Shown piece by piece: positions 11,520 through 20,084 of a stretch of 64,000 nucleotides of DNA (the first letter of the stretch is position 1; each line of letters starts with the position of its first letter). Below the pieces are notes generated by a model. It did not search any database and was not told the origin of the DNA. It saw only the letters and a program-made list of their open reading frames with translations. The position numbers and the translations under genes were made by a program. The DNA comes from Stenotrophomonas africana (GTDB lineage: Bacteria > Pseudomonadota > Gammaproteobacteria > Xanthomonadales > Xanthomonadaceae), in NCBI RefSeq assembly GCF_013004645.1, contig NZ_JABEME010000008.1, positions 124,001-188,000 of the forward strand, given 5' to 3'.

Positions 11520-11575
11520 TGAGTATTTGGCAAAACAGTTTTTGCAATGTTCTACATAAGTTGTGCTAATACTCA
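11520..11575. promoter_or_regulatory. Paired inverted repeats between aceB and the LysR gene
   Basis: Two perfect inverted repeats lie in this 110-bp divergent intergenic region. TGAGTATT (11520-11527) is mirrored by AATACTCA (11568-11575). Inside them, GCAAAA (11530-11535) is mirrored by TTTTGC (11540-11545) with a 4-nt spacer. The second arm of the outer pair ends 7 bp before the regulator's ATG. They are candidate operator sites for the divergent LysR protein. Confidence 0.55.
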
Positions 11576-11582
11576 TGACACG

Positions 11583-12551
11583 ATGAGCACACGCCCGCTT
11601 CCAAGTCCGCGTTTTTCCTACAAATCCGACCGGCTGAAGCCGCTGCGCGCGTTCTGCCAGACGGTGCGCCTGGGGTCGGTCTCACGGGCTGCTGAGGCGC
11701 TTTTCGTCAGCCAGCCGGCCATCAGCCTGCAGCTGCAGGCGCTTGAACGGGAGCTGGGGGTGCCGTTGTTCGAGCGCAGCGGTCGCCGCCTGGTGCCCAG
11801 CCGCGAGGGCCAGCTGCTGTACGAGATGGCACAGCCACTGGTGGAGAACCTGGATGGGCTGGAGGCGCGCTTCCGCGACAAGGTGCGCGGCCTGGACGCG
11901 GGCGAGTTGAACATCGCCGCCAACAGTTCGACCATCCTGTACCTGCTGCCGAAGATCGTCGAACGCTTCCGCCTGCATCACCCGGACGTGCGCCTGACCC
12001 TGCACAACGCGATCAGCGCCGATGGCACCGACCTGCTGCGCGAGGACGCCGCCGACCTGGCGATCGGTTCGATGACCGATGTGCCGGCCGACCTGACCTA
12101 CGCCCCGGCCTACCGCTTCGAGCAGGTGCTGATCGCACCGCACGACCATCCGCTGGCCAGTGGCGGCGAGCTGGAGCTGGCCGACATCGCGCGCTATCCG
12201 CTGGTGCTGCCGCCGAAGCGGCAGATCACCTACCGGCTGGTCGACCAGGTGTTCCAGCGCCACCGCATCGCCTACACCGTGGCGCTGGAAGTGGGTGGCT
12301 GGGAGGTCATCAAGCAATACGTAGCGATGGGCATGGGCATTTCCATCGTGCCGGCGCTGTGCCTGAACGAGGCCGACCACGAGCGGCTGGCGGCGCGGTC
12401 GATGAAGCGGTGGTTCCCGGAGCGGAGTTACGGGGTGATCGTGCGCCGCGGCAAGGCGTTGTCGGCGCAGGCGCGGGCGTTCATCGAGCTGATCCAGCCG
12501 GAGTTGTTCAGTCCGCGCGATTACGACCAGAGCGGGCATTCGGAGCGGTAG
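11583..12551 (+). CDS. LysR-family regulator, probable glyoxylate-bypass regulator
   Basis: 322 residues from ATG 11583. The N-terminal winged helix-turn-helix (about 25-85; SVSRAAEALFVSQPAISLQL) is a standard LTTR DNA-binding domain, followed by a periplasmic-binding-protein-like effector domain. It is divergent from aceBA with 110 bp between starts, the usual arrangement for an LTTR and its target. Its inducer is not evident from sequence. The link to aceBA is inferred from position. Confidence 0.88.
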   Translation: MSTRPLPSPRFSYKSDRLKPLRAFCQTVRLGSVSRAAEALFVSQPAISLQLQALERELGVPLFERSGRRLVPSREGQLLYEMAQPLVENLDGLEARFRDKVRGLDAGELNIAANSSTILYLLPKIVERFRLHHPDVRLTLHNAISADGTDLLREDAADLAIGSMTDVPADLTYAPAYRFEQVLIAPHDHPLASGGELELADIARYPLVLPPKRQITYRLVDQVFQRHRIAYTVALEVGGWEVIKQYVAMGMGISIVPALCLNEADHERLAARSMKRWFPERSYGVIVRRGKALSAQARAFIELIQPELFSPRDYDQSGHSER

Positions 12552-12568
12552 GGGTGTTCTGGTTTGCA

Positions 12569-12792
12569 GGGCTGCCGCCCTGCACCTGCAGAGGCCGAAG
12601 CAACGGCAACGTCAACGGCAACAGCGGGCATTCCGTGGGATGGCGGGGTGGGTCCGGTTGCGGGGGACGCTGCAAGTACGTCCCTGTAAGCTCGGTCGCC
12701 GCATCCATGCGGCTCACGCCCCCGCAACCGGATCCACCCCGCCTTCGACAGATCGCTAGCGCTGTTGGTGAGTGTCGACCCTGGTCGACACG
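12569..12792. repeat. Dispersed ~225-bp hairpin element, copy 1
   Basis: A noncoding block between two LysR genes. Its core is a 25-bp inverted repeat with one mismatch (arms 12642-12666 and 12719-12743; arm begins GGCGGGGTGGGTCCGG) around a 52-nt loop that holds a smaller hairpin, GCCGCATCCATGCGGC. A second copy with the same layout is at 25009-25239. Flanking similarity extends from a GGGCTGCCGCCC start to a GTCGAC-rich palindrome at the right end. No coding frame is credible here. Confidence 0.75.
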
Positions 12793-12899
12793 TAAACAAT
12801 GATCGAAACCGGATTTTGTAGAGTCGAGCCATGCTCGACTGGCGGGAAAACGATCGAAGAAGGCGACAAGCCCGGTTCCGGTCTGGCTAGACTGCACCC

Positions 12900-13808
12900 A
12901 TGTCCATCGAACTGCGCCATCTGCGTTACTTCCTTGCCGTTGCCGATACGCTGCACTTCGGCCAGGCGGCGGAGCGGTTGGGCATGTCGCAGCCGCCGCT
13001 CAGCCAGCAGATCCGCCAGCTGGAAGATCTGATCGGGGCGCGCCTGTTCGTGCGCAGCCATCGTCGTGTGCAGCTGACGCCTGCGGGCGAGCTGCTGCAG
13101 GAACGTGCACGCGCCATCGTGCAGCAGGTGGAGGTGGCGGTGGACGAAGTGCAGCGCGCGCAGCGCGGTGAGCAGGGTGAGCTGCACATCGGCCTGACCC
13201 GCGCCACGCCGCTGTCGCCGCAGATTCCGCGTTCGATCCTGCGCTACCGCCAGCAGTACCCGCAGGTGCGGCTGCAGCTGAGCGAAATGAACACCCTGCA
13301 GCAGATTGATGCGCTGCTCGACGGTTCACTGGACGTGGGCATCATCCGCAAGCGTGCATTGCCACCGGAACTGGTGGCGCACAGCCTGTTCGTCGATCCG
13401 CTGGCGTTGATCGTGCATGCCGACCACCCTGCCCTGCGCAGGCTTTCGAAGCAGGGCACGCTGTCGCTGCGCGACTTCGCGCAGGAGCCGTTCGTGGCGT
13501 TCCGCCGCAGTGCCGGTGCGGGCATCCATGACCACATGATCGCGTTGTGCGCGGCTGCCGGATTCACACCGCGCATCGTGCAGGAGGCGGGTGAAGCCTC
13601 GACGCTGATCAGTCTGGCCGCTGCGGGCCTGGGCGCCGCGATCCTGCCGTCTTCGTGCGATCACATCCGGGTGGAAGGATCGCGCTTCGTGGCACTGGCC
13701 GATGCCGGCGCGCATTCGGAAGTGCAGCTGGCATGGCACCGCGAACGGGTGACGCCGTTGATCCGCAATTTCGCCGGGCTGCTGCGCGGGGCGTTCGCCG
13801 AAGGGTGA
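12900..13808 (+). CDS. LysR-family transcriptional regulator (BenM/CatR-like)
   Basis: 302 residues. An N-terminal LTTR helix-turn-helix (LHFGQAAERLGMSQPPLSQQ, about 17-40) is followed by an effector domain of the BenM/CatR/CbbR type. It is convergent with the MFS transporter gene, so the usual divergent-target rule gives no clue. A SMAG repeat (12818-12840) lies upstream. The regulated genes and inducer are unknown. Confidence 0.85.
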   Translation: MSIELRHLRYFLAVADTLHFGQAAERLGMSQPPLSQQIRQLEDLIGARLFVRSHRRVQLTPAGELLQERARAIVQQVEVAVDEVQRAQRGEQGELHIGLTRATPLSPQIPRSILRYRQQYPQVRLQLSEMNTLQQIDALLDGSLDVGIIRKRALPPELVAHSLFVDPLALIVHADHPALRRLSKQGTLSLRDFAQEPFVAFRRSAGAGIHDHMIALCAAAGFTPRIVQEAGEASTLISLAAAGLGAAILPSSCDHIRVEGSRFVALADAGAHSEVQLAWHRERVTPLIRNFAGLLRGAFAEG

Positions 13809-13890
13809 GGTGCAACCCCCCCGGTAGTGGCCAACCTTGGTTGGCCCACGGCCATAGTGCCAACCAAGGTTGGCATCTACCAGAGCAGGA

Positions 13891-15147
13891 TCACGCCGTG
13901 ACCGGCTGCGGCGCGCGCTGCTGCAGCGCCCAGACGATGCCACCCCCGATCAGGGTCAATACCGCAGCGAACGCACACACGCCTAACCAGTCCCAGGCCG
14001 CATAGGCCAGACCGCCGACCCCGCCCAGCACGCTGGACCCAAGGTAGTAGGCAAACAAATACAGCGCCGAGGCTTCAGCACGCATCGTGCCGGCACGGCT
14101 GCCGACCCAGCTGCTGGCCACCGAGTGACCGCCGAAGAAGCCGAAGGTCACCAGCGCAATGCCCAGTGCCATGGTGGTCAGCCAGGGCATCGCCAGCAGC
14201 ACGATGCCAGCGCCGATCAGGCCGAAGGAAATGGTCAGGATGCGGCCGCGGCCGTAGCGCGTGGCCTGCTGGCCCATCCACGCCGAACTGAAGGTACCCA
14301 CCAGATAAACGCTGAAGATCAGGCCGACCACGGTCTGGCTGAGGCGGTACGGCGGCGCCAGCAGGTGGTAGCCCAGGTAGTTGTAGAGGGTGACGAACAC
14401 GCCCATCAGCACGAACGAGGTCGCGAACAGCCACGGCAGGCCCGGGTCGGCGAACAGCATGCGCCAGCGTGACGGCAACTGGCGCAGGCCATCGCGGCGC
14501 GCGCTGAAATGGCGCGACGGCGGCAGCTGGAGCCACAGCAGCACGGTGCTGGCGATGGCGATGATCGAGACCACGCCGATGCCCCAGCGCCAGCCCCAGT
14601 GGTCGGCGATGATGCCGGCCAGCAGGCGCCCGCTCATCCCACCAATGGCATTGCCGCCGATGTACAGGCCCATCGCCAGGCCCAGCGCGCGGCTGTCCAT
14701 TTCCTCGACCAGGTAGGTCATCGCCACCGCCGGCACACCGCTCAGCGCCAGGCCCAGCAGGGTGCGCAGCACCAGCAGCGTGGTCCAGTCGTCCACCAGC
14801 GCCGTGCTCAGCGACAGCATGGCCGAGGCCAGCAGCGCAACGATCATCAACGGGCGCCGGCCGACCGCATCGGACAACAGGCCGGCCAGCAGCATCGCCA
14901 CCGCCAACGTGCCAGTGGTCAACGACAGCGACATCGCGCTGCCGGCGGCGGACACACCGAAGTGACGGCTGAATTCGGGCAGCAGCGGCTGCACCGTGTA
15001 CAGCAGGCCGAAGGTGGAGAAGCCGGCCAGGAACAGCGCCAACGCGGTGCGGCGGAAGGCTGGTGTGCCCTGCTGGATGCGGGTCTCGGTGTCGAAGTCG
15101 ACGGTGTGGGGACGGCGCTCGACGGCCGCCGTGGTTTCGCCAGTCAT
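13891..15147 (-). CDS. MFS transporter (YnfM-like drug/sugar efflux type)
   Basis: 418 residues with about 12 hydrophobic segments. The loop 2-3 motif LLSDAVGRRPLMI and the first-helix region FLAGFSTFGLLYTVQPLLPEF are typical of the YnfM/AraJ-like branch of the major facilitator superfamily. It probably exports a small molecule across the inner membrane by proton antiport. Substrate cannot be read from sequence. It is convergent with the LysR gene, with a pair of inverted GTAG repeats between them. Confidence 0.85.
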   Translation of the reverse strand: MTGETTAAVERRPHTVDFDTETRIQQGTPAFRRTALALFLAGFSTFGLLYTVQPLLPEFSRHFGVSAAGSAMSLSLTTGTLAVAMLLAGLLSDAVGRRPLMIVALLASAMLSLSTALVDDWTTLLVLRTLLGLALSGVPAVAMTYLVEEMDSRALGLAMGLYIGGNAIGGMSGRLLAGIIADHWGWRWGIGVVSIIAIASTVLLWLQLPPSRHFSARRDGLRQLPSRWRMLFADPGLPWLFATSFVLMGVFVTLYNYLGYHLLAPPYRLSQTVVGLIFSVYLVGTFSSAWMGQQATRYGRGRILTISFGLIGAGIVLLAMPWLTTMALGIALVTFGFFGGHSVASSWVGSRAGTMRAEASALYLFAYYLGSSVLGGVGGLAYAAWDWLGVCAFAAVLTLIGGGIVWALQQRAPQPVTA

Positions 15148-15271
15148 GGAATCAATGGGCCGGTGGGGACGGCCGGGCGTGGGAGGGAGCAGGCCTCAGA
15201 CTAGGCCCGTCCATCCAGTCGATCCATAACCTGATAGGTCAGGATTGATACACAGGAAGTATCAATTCAGC

Positions 15272-15937
15272 TTACAGGCGCTGCCACTCGAAGCCGGCGC
15301 CCCGGCGGTAATACACCGCCACGGCGCGGCCGTAGACCTTGTCGGCGTCGACGAAGCCGAAGAAGCGGCCATCGAAGCTGTTGCCGCGGTGGTCACCCAG
15401 CACCAGCACCTTGCCGGCCGGCACCACCAGATCGGCGATGTCCGGGCCGCCGCCCATGTCCAGATCGAGGCTGGCACGGCGTTCGCCGAAGGCTTCCACG
15501 TCCTGCAGGTCCGCGGTCTGCAGCGGCTGGCCGTTGATGCTCAGATGGCCCTCGCGCATCTGCACATGGTCACCGGCCACCGCCGCCACGCGCTTGATCA
15601 AACGGGTGCCGTCGGCCGGCGAATCGAATACCGCCACTTCGCCGCGCTGCGGTGTGCCGGTGGACACCAGTTCCTTGCTGGTGAACGGCAGGCGCAGGCC
15701 ATAGGCACGCATGTCCACCACCACCCGGTCGCCGGGCTGCAGGGTCGGCTGCATCGAGCCACTCGGCACCACATAGTGGTTGGCCAGGGTATCGCGGGCG
15801 GCGGCGAGCAGGCCGAGCATCACCAGCAACGGCAGCGCCTCCTTTTTCAGCCAGGCCAGCGCGCGTTCGGAAAAGGGAGGGCGGGCAACAGCGTCCACGG
15901 CAGGCTCCGGGTGGGTGGTAGCTGCATCAGACCACAT
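15272..15937 (-). CDS. Signal peptidase I (S26 family), short form
   Basis: 221 residues from ATG 15937; the upstream extension is made of a SMAG repeat and is not coding. One TM helix (about 35-50) is followed by the catalytic Ser61 in VPSGSMQPTL, general-base Lys115 in RLIKRVAAVAGD, and box E, GDHRGNSFDGR. It cleaves signal peptides on the outer face of the inner membrane. It is shorter than the usual LepB and has only one N-terminal helix, so it may be a second, specialised signal peptidase. Confidence 0.85.
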   Translation of the reverse strand: MWSDAATTHPEPAVDAVARPPFSERALAWLKKEALPLLVMLGLLAAARDTLANHYVVPSGSMQPTLQPGDRVVVDMRAYGLRLPFTSKELVSTGTPQRGEVAVFDSPADGTRLIKRVAAVAGDHVQMREGHLSINGQPLQTADLQDVEAFGERRASLDLDMGGGPDIADLVVPAGKVLVLGDHRGNSFDGRFFGFVDADKVYGRAVAVYYRRGAGFEWQRL

Positions 15938-15969
15938 CCGGGCCGAAGAGGTTCCCGCGCCTGGAACCT

Positions 15970-16088
15970 GTAGAGCCGAGCCCATGCTCGGCTTGCTCTT
16001 GTAGCGTCGAGCTTGCTCGACTGAGGCGCAGAGCAGTCGAGCAAGCTCGACTCTACGGAACGGCAGCCGAGCATGGGCTCGGCTCTAC
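15970..16088. repeat. Nested double SMAG (GTAG) repeat
   Basis: Four GTAG-headed hairpins form a nested inverted structure. An outer pair (15970-15992 and 16066-16088, GTAGAGCCGAGCCCATGCTC type) encloses an inner pair of a different sequence type (16001-16021 and 16036-16056, GTCGAGCAAGCTCGAC type). The whole can fold as one long palindrome or as four small hairpins. It separates the signal peptidase gene from the AroQ-like pair. Confidence 0.8.
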
Positions 16089-16202
16089 AAAACGGGTTAC
16101 GCAGGTTTTACGCCCCGGCCCGGCCGCGGGCATCGCACCTTTACGGCCACCGCGCGCATCGTGTGCCCACCGCGCCACAGGGCGCATTCCGCAAGGTGTT
16201 GT

Positions 16203-16604
16203 ATGACCCTCCTGGTGATCCGCCACGCGTCTCCGTCGGCGCCGCGCCCGCAGCTGCCGGCGCAGCTCAGCGGCCATCGCGTGCTGTGCAGCGACTGCGC
16301 CAGCCTGTCCGAGGTACGCCAGTGCCTGTGCCAGCCGCAGGCGCGCTCGGCCGACTGGGTACTGCTGGATGTTGGTGCCGCCGACGAGGCGCAATGGCAG
16401 GCCGAAGGTGGCGCGCTGCAGGCGGCGCTGGAACGGCTGCCGGCGCAGTACATCGAGCTGCAGGCGCCCAGCGAACCCGGCCTCGAGGCACGCCTGCGCC
16501 TGCAGCATGGCCCCGCAGCAGTGGTGGTGGACCAGCGCAGCCAGCAGGCCGGTTACCCGTTGTCGCTGGCCATCGTTGGCCGCCGCCTGGCGCAGGAGGG
16601 CTGA
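16203..16604 (+). CDS. Degenerate AroQ-like protein 1 (type II dehydroquinase fold, probably inactive)
   Basis: 133 residues. The pattern of strands and helices follows type II 3-dehydroquinate dehydratase (ADWVLLDVGA in place of the NPGA strand, AQYIELQAP in place of the IEVHxSN strand, then GYPLSLAI near the end), but the catalytic Tyr loop, Asn and His are all missing. It lies 3 bp upstream of a second, better-preserved homologue, so the two are translated together and may form a hetero-oligomer (inference). The remote homology would need a profile search to confirm. Confidence 0.5.
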   Translation: MTLLVIRHASPSAPRPQLPAQLSGHRVLCSDCASLSEVRQCLCQPQARSADWVLLDVGAADEAQWQAEGGALQAALERLPAQYIELQAPSEPGLEARLRLQHGPAAVVVDQRSQQAGYPLSLAIVGRRLAQEG

Positions 16605-16607
16605 GCC

Positions 16608-17054
16608 ATGTCGATCTTCATCATCCGTGGCCCGGAAGCCGCCGGTGCATTGATCCGCACGGCGATGCCACTGCCGGCGCCGGTACTGAAGTCGTTGGTG
16701 CACCGGGCGATCGACGCCGGCACCAGCGTGGCAATCCGCGCCTGCGGCTCGGAACAGGAACTGCTGGATGCCCTGCGCGTGGCCGACCACAGCCGTGGCG
16801 AGGTGACGCTGCTTGACCCGGGTGCGTGTGCCAACAGCCTGCGCCTGCAGCGGCTGCTGCCCTACCTGCACAACGCCTACGTGGAAGTGCATGACGACGG
16901 CGCGGTGGCCGAGCCGTGCCTGCCGGCCGGTGTCGGCCAGCGCCTGGGCATCGCCGCCGGGTATGGCGCGCAGAGCTATGTGCTGGCGCTGGATATCGCG
17001 CTGGATCACCTGGGGCTGGCCGAGCAGGCGAACCGGGTGCATGTGGGCACGTAA
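16608..17054 (+). CDS. Degenerate AroQ-like protein 2 (type II dehydroquinase homologue)
   Basis: 148 residues, the usual AroQ length. Recognisable landmarks are IIRGPE (family: LNGPN), LLDPGACANSLRL (family: INPGAYTHTS), YVEVHDDG (family: IEVHLSN) and GYGAQSYVLALD (family: GLGAxGYxLAL). The catalytic Asn of NPG is Asp, the following His is lost, and the flexible RxxxYG loop with its catalytic Tyr is absent; the EVH His is kept. Dehydroquinase activity is therefore unlikely. A canonical aroQ presumably exists elsewhere. It is coupled to the upstream paralogue and followed by SMAG repeats and a terminator. Confidence 0.65.
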   Translation: MSIFIIRGPEAAGALIRTAMPLPAPVLKSLVHRAIDAGTSVAIRACGSEQELLDALRVADHSRGEVTLLDPGACANSLRLQRLLPYLHNAYVEVHDDGAVAEPCLPAGVGQRLGIAAGYGAQSYVLALDIALDHLGLAEQANRVHVGT

Positions 17055-17062
17055 AGCGCTTG

Positions 17063-17167
17063 TGTAGCGTCGAGCCATGCTCGACTGGCTTTTCCGCCTT
17101 TGTAGAGCCGAGCCCATGCTCGGCTGCCTTTCCAGGAAACATCAGCCGAGCATGGGCTCGGCTCTAC
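17063..17167. repeat. Cluster of three SMAG (GTAG) repeats
   Basis: A single repeat (17063-17085) is followed by an inverted pair (17102-17124 and 17145-17167) whose heads face outward. They lie in the 155-bp convergent gap between the AroQ-like pair and the M3 peptidase gene. Confidence 0.8.
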
Positions 17168-17172
17168 ACAAA

Positions 17173-17205
17173 GAAAAACGGCGGGGTTTCCCCCGCCGTT
17201 TTCTG
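17173..17205. terminator. Bidirectional intrinsic terminator
   Basis: A strong hairpin, AAAACGGCGGGG-TTT-CCCCCGCCGTTTT, has an A-run on the left and a T-run on the right. It lies between two convergent transcription units and can serve both. Confidence 0.8.
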
Positions 17206-17209
17206 TTTC

Positions 17210-19366
17210 TTATTTCAGCCCGCGGAACTTCAGTAGCGGTTCCACCGACGGGTCCTTGCCGCGGAAATCGCGGTACAGGGTCGACAGCTCCACGCTGTTG
17301 CCGCGCGAGAGGATCTTGTCGCGGAATTCCTGGCCGTTGGCGGCGGTCAGGCCACCGTGTTCGGTGAACCACTGGTAGGCGTCATGGTCCAGCACTTCTG
17401 CCCAGAAGTAGGCGTAGTAGCCGGCCGAGTAACCGCCACCCCAGATGTGGTCGAAGTAGGTGGTGCGGTAACGCGGCGGCACCTGCGGCAGGTCGACCTT
17501 GAACTTCTTCAGCGCGCTGGCTTCAAAGGCGCCGACATCCTGCAGCGGCGCGTCGGCCTTCTGCGTGTGCCAGGCCAGGTCGAGCAGTGCGGCCGACAGG
17601 TATTCGGTGGTCGCATAACCCTGGTTGAAGCTGCGTGCCTTGAGGATCTTGTCGACCAGTTCCTGCGGCATCGCTTCGCCGGTCTTGTAGTGCTTGGCGT
17701 AGTTGGCGAACACCTTCGGGTCCAGCGCCCAGTGTTCGTTGAACTGCGACGGGAACTCGACGAAATCACGCGAGGTGGCCGTACCGGCGATCGACGGGTA
17801 CTTCACGTTCGAGAACATGCCATGCAGTGCGTGGCCGAACTCATGGAACATGGTGGTGACGTCGTCGAAACTGATCAGCGCAGGCTGGCCGGCGGCCGGC
17901 TTGGTGAAGTTGCAGACGTTGTAGACCACCGGCTTGGCACCGGTCAGGCCATCCTGTTCGACGAACACGTCCATCCAGGCGCCACCGGACTTGCTATCAC
18001 GCTTGAAGTAGTCGGTGTAGAACAGGGCCAGCGAGGTGCCGTCCTTGTCGAACACTTCGTACACCTTCATGTCCGGGTTGTAGGTCGGAATGTCGGTGCG
18101 CGGCTTGAAGGTGATGCCGTACAGCTGGGTGGCGGCGTAGAAGACGCCGTTCTGCAGCACGTTGTCCAGTTCGAAGTACGGCTTGATCTGCGACTCGTCC
18201 AGATCGTACTTGGCCTTGCGCACCTGCTCGGCATAGAAGTCCCAATCCGAGGCGGCGACCTGGAAGCCGCCCTTCTGCGCGTCGATCACCTTCTGGATCT
18301 CGCCGGCTTCGGCACGGGCCTTGGCGGTGGCCGCCGGCACGGTGTCGGTCAGCAGCTTGAGCGCGGCGGCCGGGGTCTTGGCCATCTGGTCGCCCAGCTG
18401 GTAGTCGGCGAAGGTGTCGAAGCCGAGCAGCTTGGCCTTCTGCGCGCGCAGCTGGGCCAGGCGCTGTACGGTCTGCCGGGTATCGTTGGCATCGCCGCGC
18501 TCGGCGCGGGTTTCCGAAGCCTTCAGCACGGCGGCGCGCTGGTCGCGGTCGCTCAGCGAGCCGAGCACCGGCTGCTGGGTGGTGTTCTGCAACGGCAGCA
18601 GGAACTTGCCATCCAGCTTGCGATCCTTGGCGGCGTTGGCAGCGTTGTTGATCGCATTCTCGTCCAGGCCGGCCAGCTTGGCCTTGTCGTCGACCACGAC
18701 GGCCGCTGCGGCGGTGGCAGCCACCAGACGGGTATGGAACTGGGTGGAAAGGGTGGTTTCTTCCACGTTGAGCTTGCGCAGGCTCGCCTTGTCGGCGTCG
18801 GACAGCTGCGCGCCAGCGCGCACCAGGCCGTCGTAGTAATGCTCGACCAGGCGCTTCTGCACCGGATCCAGTTCCAGCGTGTCACGCTGGTCGTACAGCG
18901 ACTTCACGCGCGCGAACAGCTTCGGATCGAGATTGATCTCGTCCTGGTGCGCGGCCAGCTTCGGCGCCACTTCTTCCTGGATCTTCTGGCGTGCATCGTT
19001 GGTATCGGCCTGGACCAGGCCGAAGAAGATGCGCGACACGCGGTTCAGGGTCTCGCCGCTGCGCTCCATCGCCACGATGGTGTTGTCGAAGGTGGCCGGT
19101 TCGCTGCTGTCGGCGATCTTGCGCACGTCGGCCAGGTGCTGGCGCATGCCTTCCTCGAACGCCGGCAGGTAGTCGCTGTCCTTGATCTTGTCGAACTGCG
19201 GCGCCTGGAACGGCAGCGTGCTGGCGCTCAGCAGCGGATTGGTGGAGGCTTCGGCCGGCTGCTGGGCCGGGGCTTTCTGGGCATCGGACACGGGGGTGGA
19301 CTCCTTGCCGGAACAGGCCGCCAGCGCCAGGCTGATGGCGGCGGCCAGGACTACGGTACGCGACAT
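17210..19366 (-). CDS. M3-family metallopeptidase lipoprotein (Dcp-like peptidyl-dipeptidase)
   Basis: 718 residues from ATG 19366 (AGGAG 8 nt upstream). The lipobox LAAC places the lipidated Cys at 18. The zinc motif HEFGH is near residues 508-512, inside TTMFHEFGHALHGMFS, as in oligopeptidase A/Dcp enzymes. The C-terminal half has the expected WGGGYSAGYYAYFWAEVL. It likely removes dipeptides from peptides in the periplasm or on the inner face of the outer membrane. Lipidation is unusual next to the soluble E. coli Dcp but common in Xanthomonadaceae. Confidence 0.92.
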   Translation of the reverse strand: MSRTVVLAAAISLALAACSGKESTPVSDAQKAPAQQPAEASTNPLLSASTLPFQAPQFDKIKDSDYLPAFEEGMRQHLADVRKIADSSEPATFDNTIVAMERSGETLNRVSRIFFGLVQADTNDARQKIQEEVAPKLAAHQDEINLDPKLFARVKSLYDQRDTLELDPVQKRLVEHYYDGLVRAGAQLSDADKASLRKLNVEETTLSTQFHTRLVAATAAAAVVVDDKAKLAGLDENAINNAANAAKDRKLDGKFLLPLQNTTQQPVLGSLSDRDQRAAVLKASETRAERGDANDTRQTVQRLAQLRAQKAKLLGFDTFADYQLGDQMAKTPAAALKLLTDTVPAATAKARAEAGEIQKVIDAQKGGFQVAASDWDFYAEQVRKAKYDLDESQIKPYFELDNVLQNGVFYAATQLYGITFKPRTDIPTYNPDMKVYEVFDKDGTSLALFYTDYFKRDSKSGGAWMDVFVEQDGLTGAKPVVYNVCNFTKPAAGQPALISFDDVTTMFHEFGHALHGMFSNVKYPSIAGTATSRDFVEFPSQFNEHWALDPKVFANYAKHYKTGEAMPQELVDKILKARSFNQGYATTEYLSAALLDLAWHTQKADAPLQDVGAFEASALKKFKVDLPQVPPRYRTTYFDHIWGGGYSAGYYAYFWAEVLDHDAYQWFTEHGGLTAANGQEFRDKILSRGNSVELSTLYRDFRGKDPSVEPLLKFRGLK

Positions 19367-19477
19367 GTAAAACACTCCTTGGGCAGACGGTACGGGATAC
19401 CAGCCCTCCACCCTACTCCTGTCGCGCTCGCCCGGCATGTGCCGGACGTGGCGTCTATGCGGCGGCCCGTGGCAGGC

Positions 19478-20080
19478 TCAGACCGTACCGCGGGTCTTGC
19501 CGATCCAGGGCCGGTAGAACTCGCGGATGGCGGCCATGTCGGCGGCGTCATCGCCGCTGGGCGTGAACAGCGGGCCGATGCCGATGGTCTTTTCCGGGTA
19601 GTGGAAATACGCGGCCAGGATCGGTACGTCGGCCATCCGGGCGATCTTCAGGAAGCCGGCCTTCCAGTCCTTCACCGCCTTGCGGGTGCCCTCGGGCGTG
19701 ATCGCGAACCACATCTTCTCGTTGTTGCGCAGCAGGTCCACCGCCTGCCCCACCGTGCCCTGCGGCGAACTGCGATCGAGCGGGATCACCCCCAGCTTGT
19801 GCAGCAGCGGGCCCAGCGGCCACCAGAACAGCGATGCCTTGCCCAGCACCTTGACCTTCATGCCCAGCGCGATCTTGGCCGCCATGCCCCACAGGCCATC
19901 CCAGTTGGACGAATGCGGGGCGATGATGAAGACCAGCCTGGGGATGTCAGGCAGGGTACCGGTCACCTTCCAGCCGCCCATGCGCAGGGTGCAGCGCGCC
20001 AGCCAGCGCAGGAAGGCGTTGGGTTTGACCTGCGGCATCTGCGGCGGCACGGCCGGCAGCAACAAAGTCGGGTTGTTCAA
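19478..20080 (-). CDS. PlsC-like lysophospholipid acyltransferase family protein
   Basis: About 200 residues. It has the acyltransferase block APHSSNWDG (an HxxxxD motif, His followed by SSNW and Asp), the GVIPLDRS block and the TPEGTR block of the PlsC superfamily. It probably acylates a lysolipid or related acceptor at the inner membrane. TTG 20080 is preferred because GGGAG lies 7 nt upstream, placing the start 4 bp after the arfB stop; GTG 20098 and ATG 20038 are alternatives. It is translationally linked to arfB. Confidence 0.8.
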   Translation of the reverse strand: MNNPTLLLPAVPPQMPQVKPNAFLRWLARCTLRMGGWKVTGTLPDIPRLVFIIAPHSSNWDGLWGMAAKIALGMKVKVLGKASLFWWPLGPLLHKLGVIPLDRSSPQGTVGQAVDLLRNNEKMWFAITPEGTRKAVKDWKAGFLKIARMADVPILAAYFHYPEKTIGIGPLFTPSGDDAADMAAIREFYRPWIGKTRGTV

Positions 20081-20084
20081 GCAA

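Noticed and set aside
11473..11547. Longer malate synthase reading frame starting upstream
   Set aside because: It would cross the divergent regulatory repeats; ATG 11472 has a GGAG site at 7-nt spacing and matches the family length.
15938..15985. N-terminal extension of the signal peptidase gene (MGSALQ...)
   Set aside because: The extra codons are read from a GTAG repeat that encodes the same MGSALQ string at several other repeat copies in the window.
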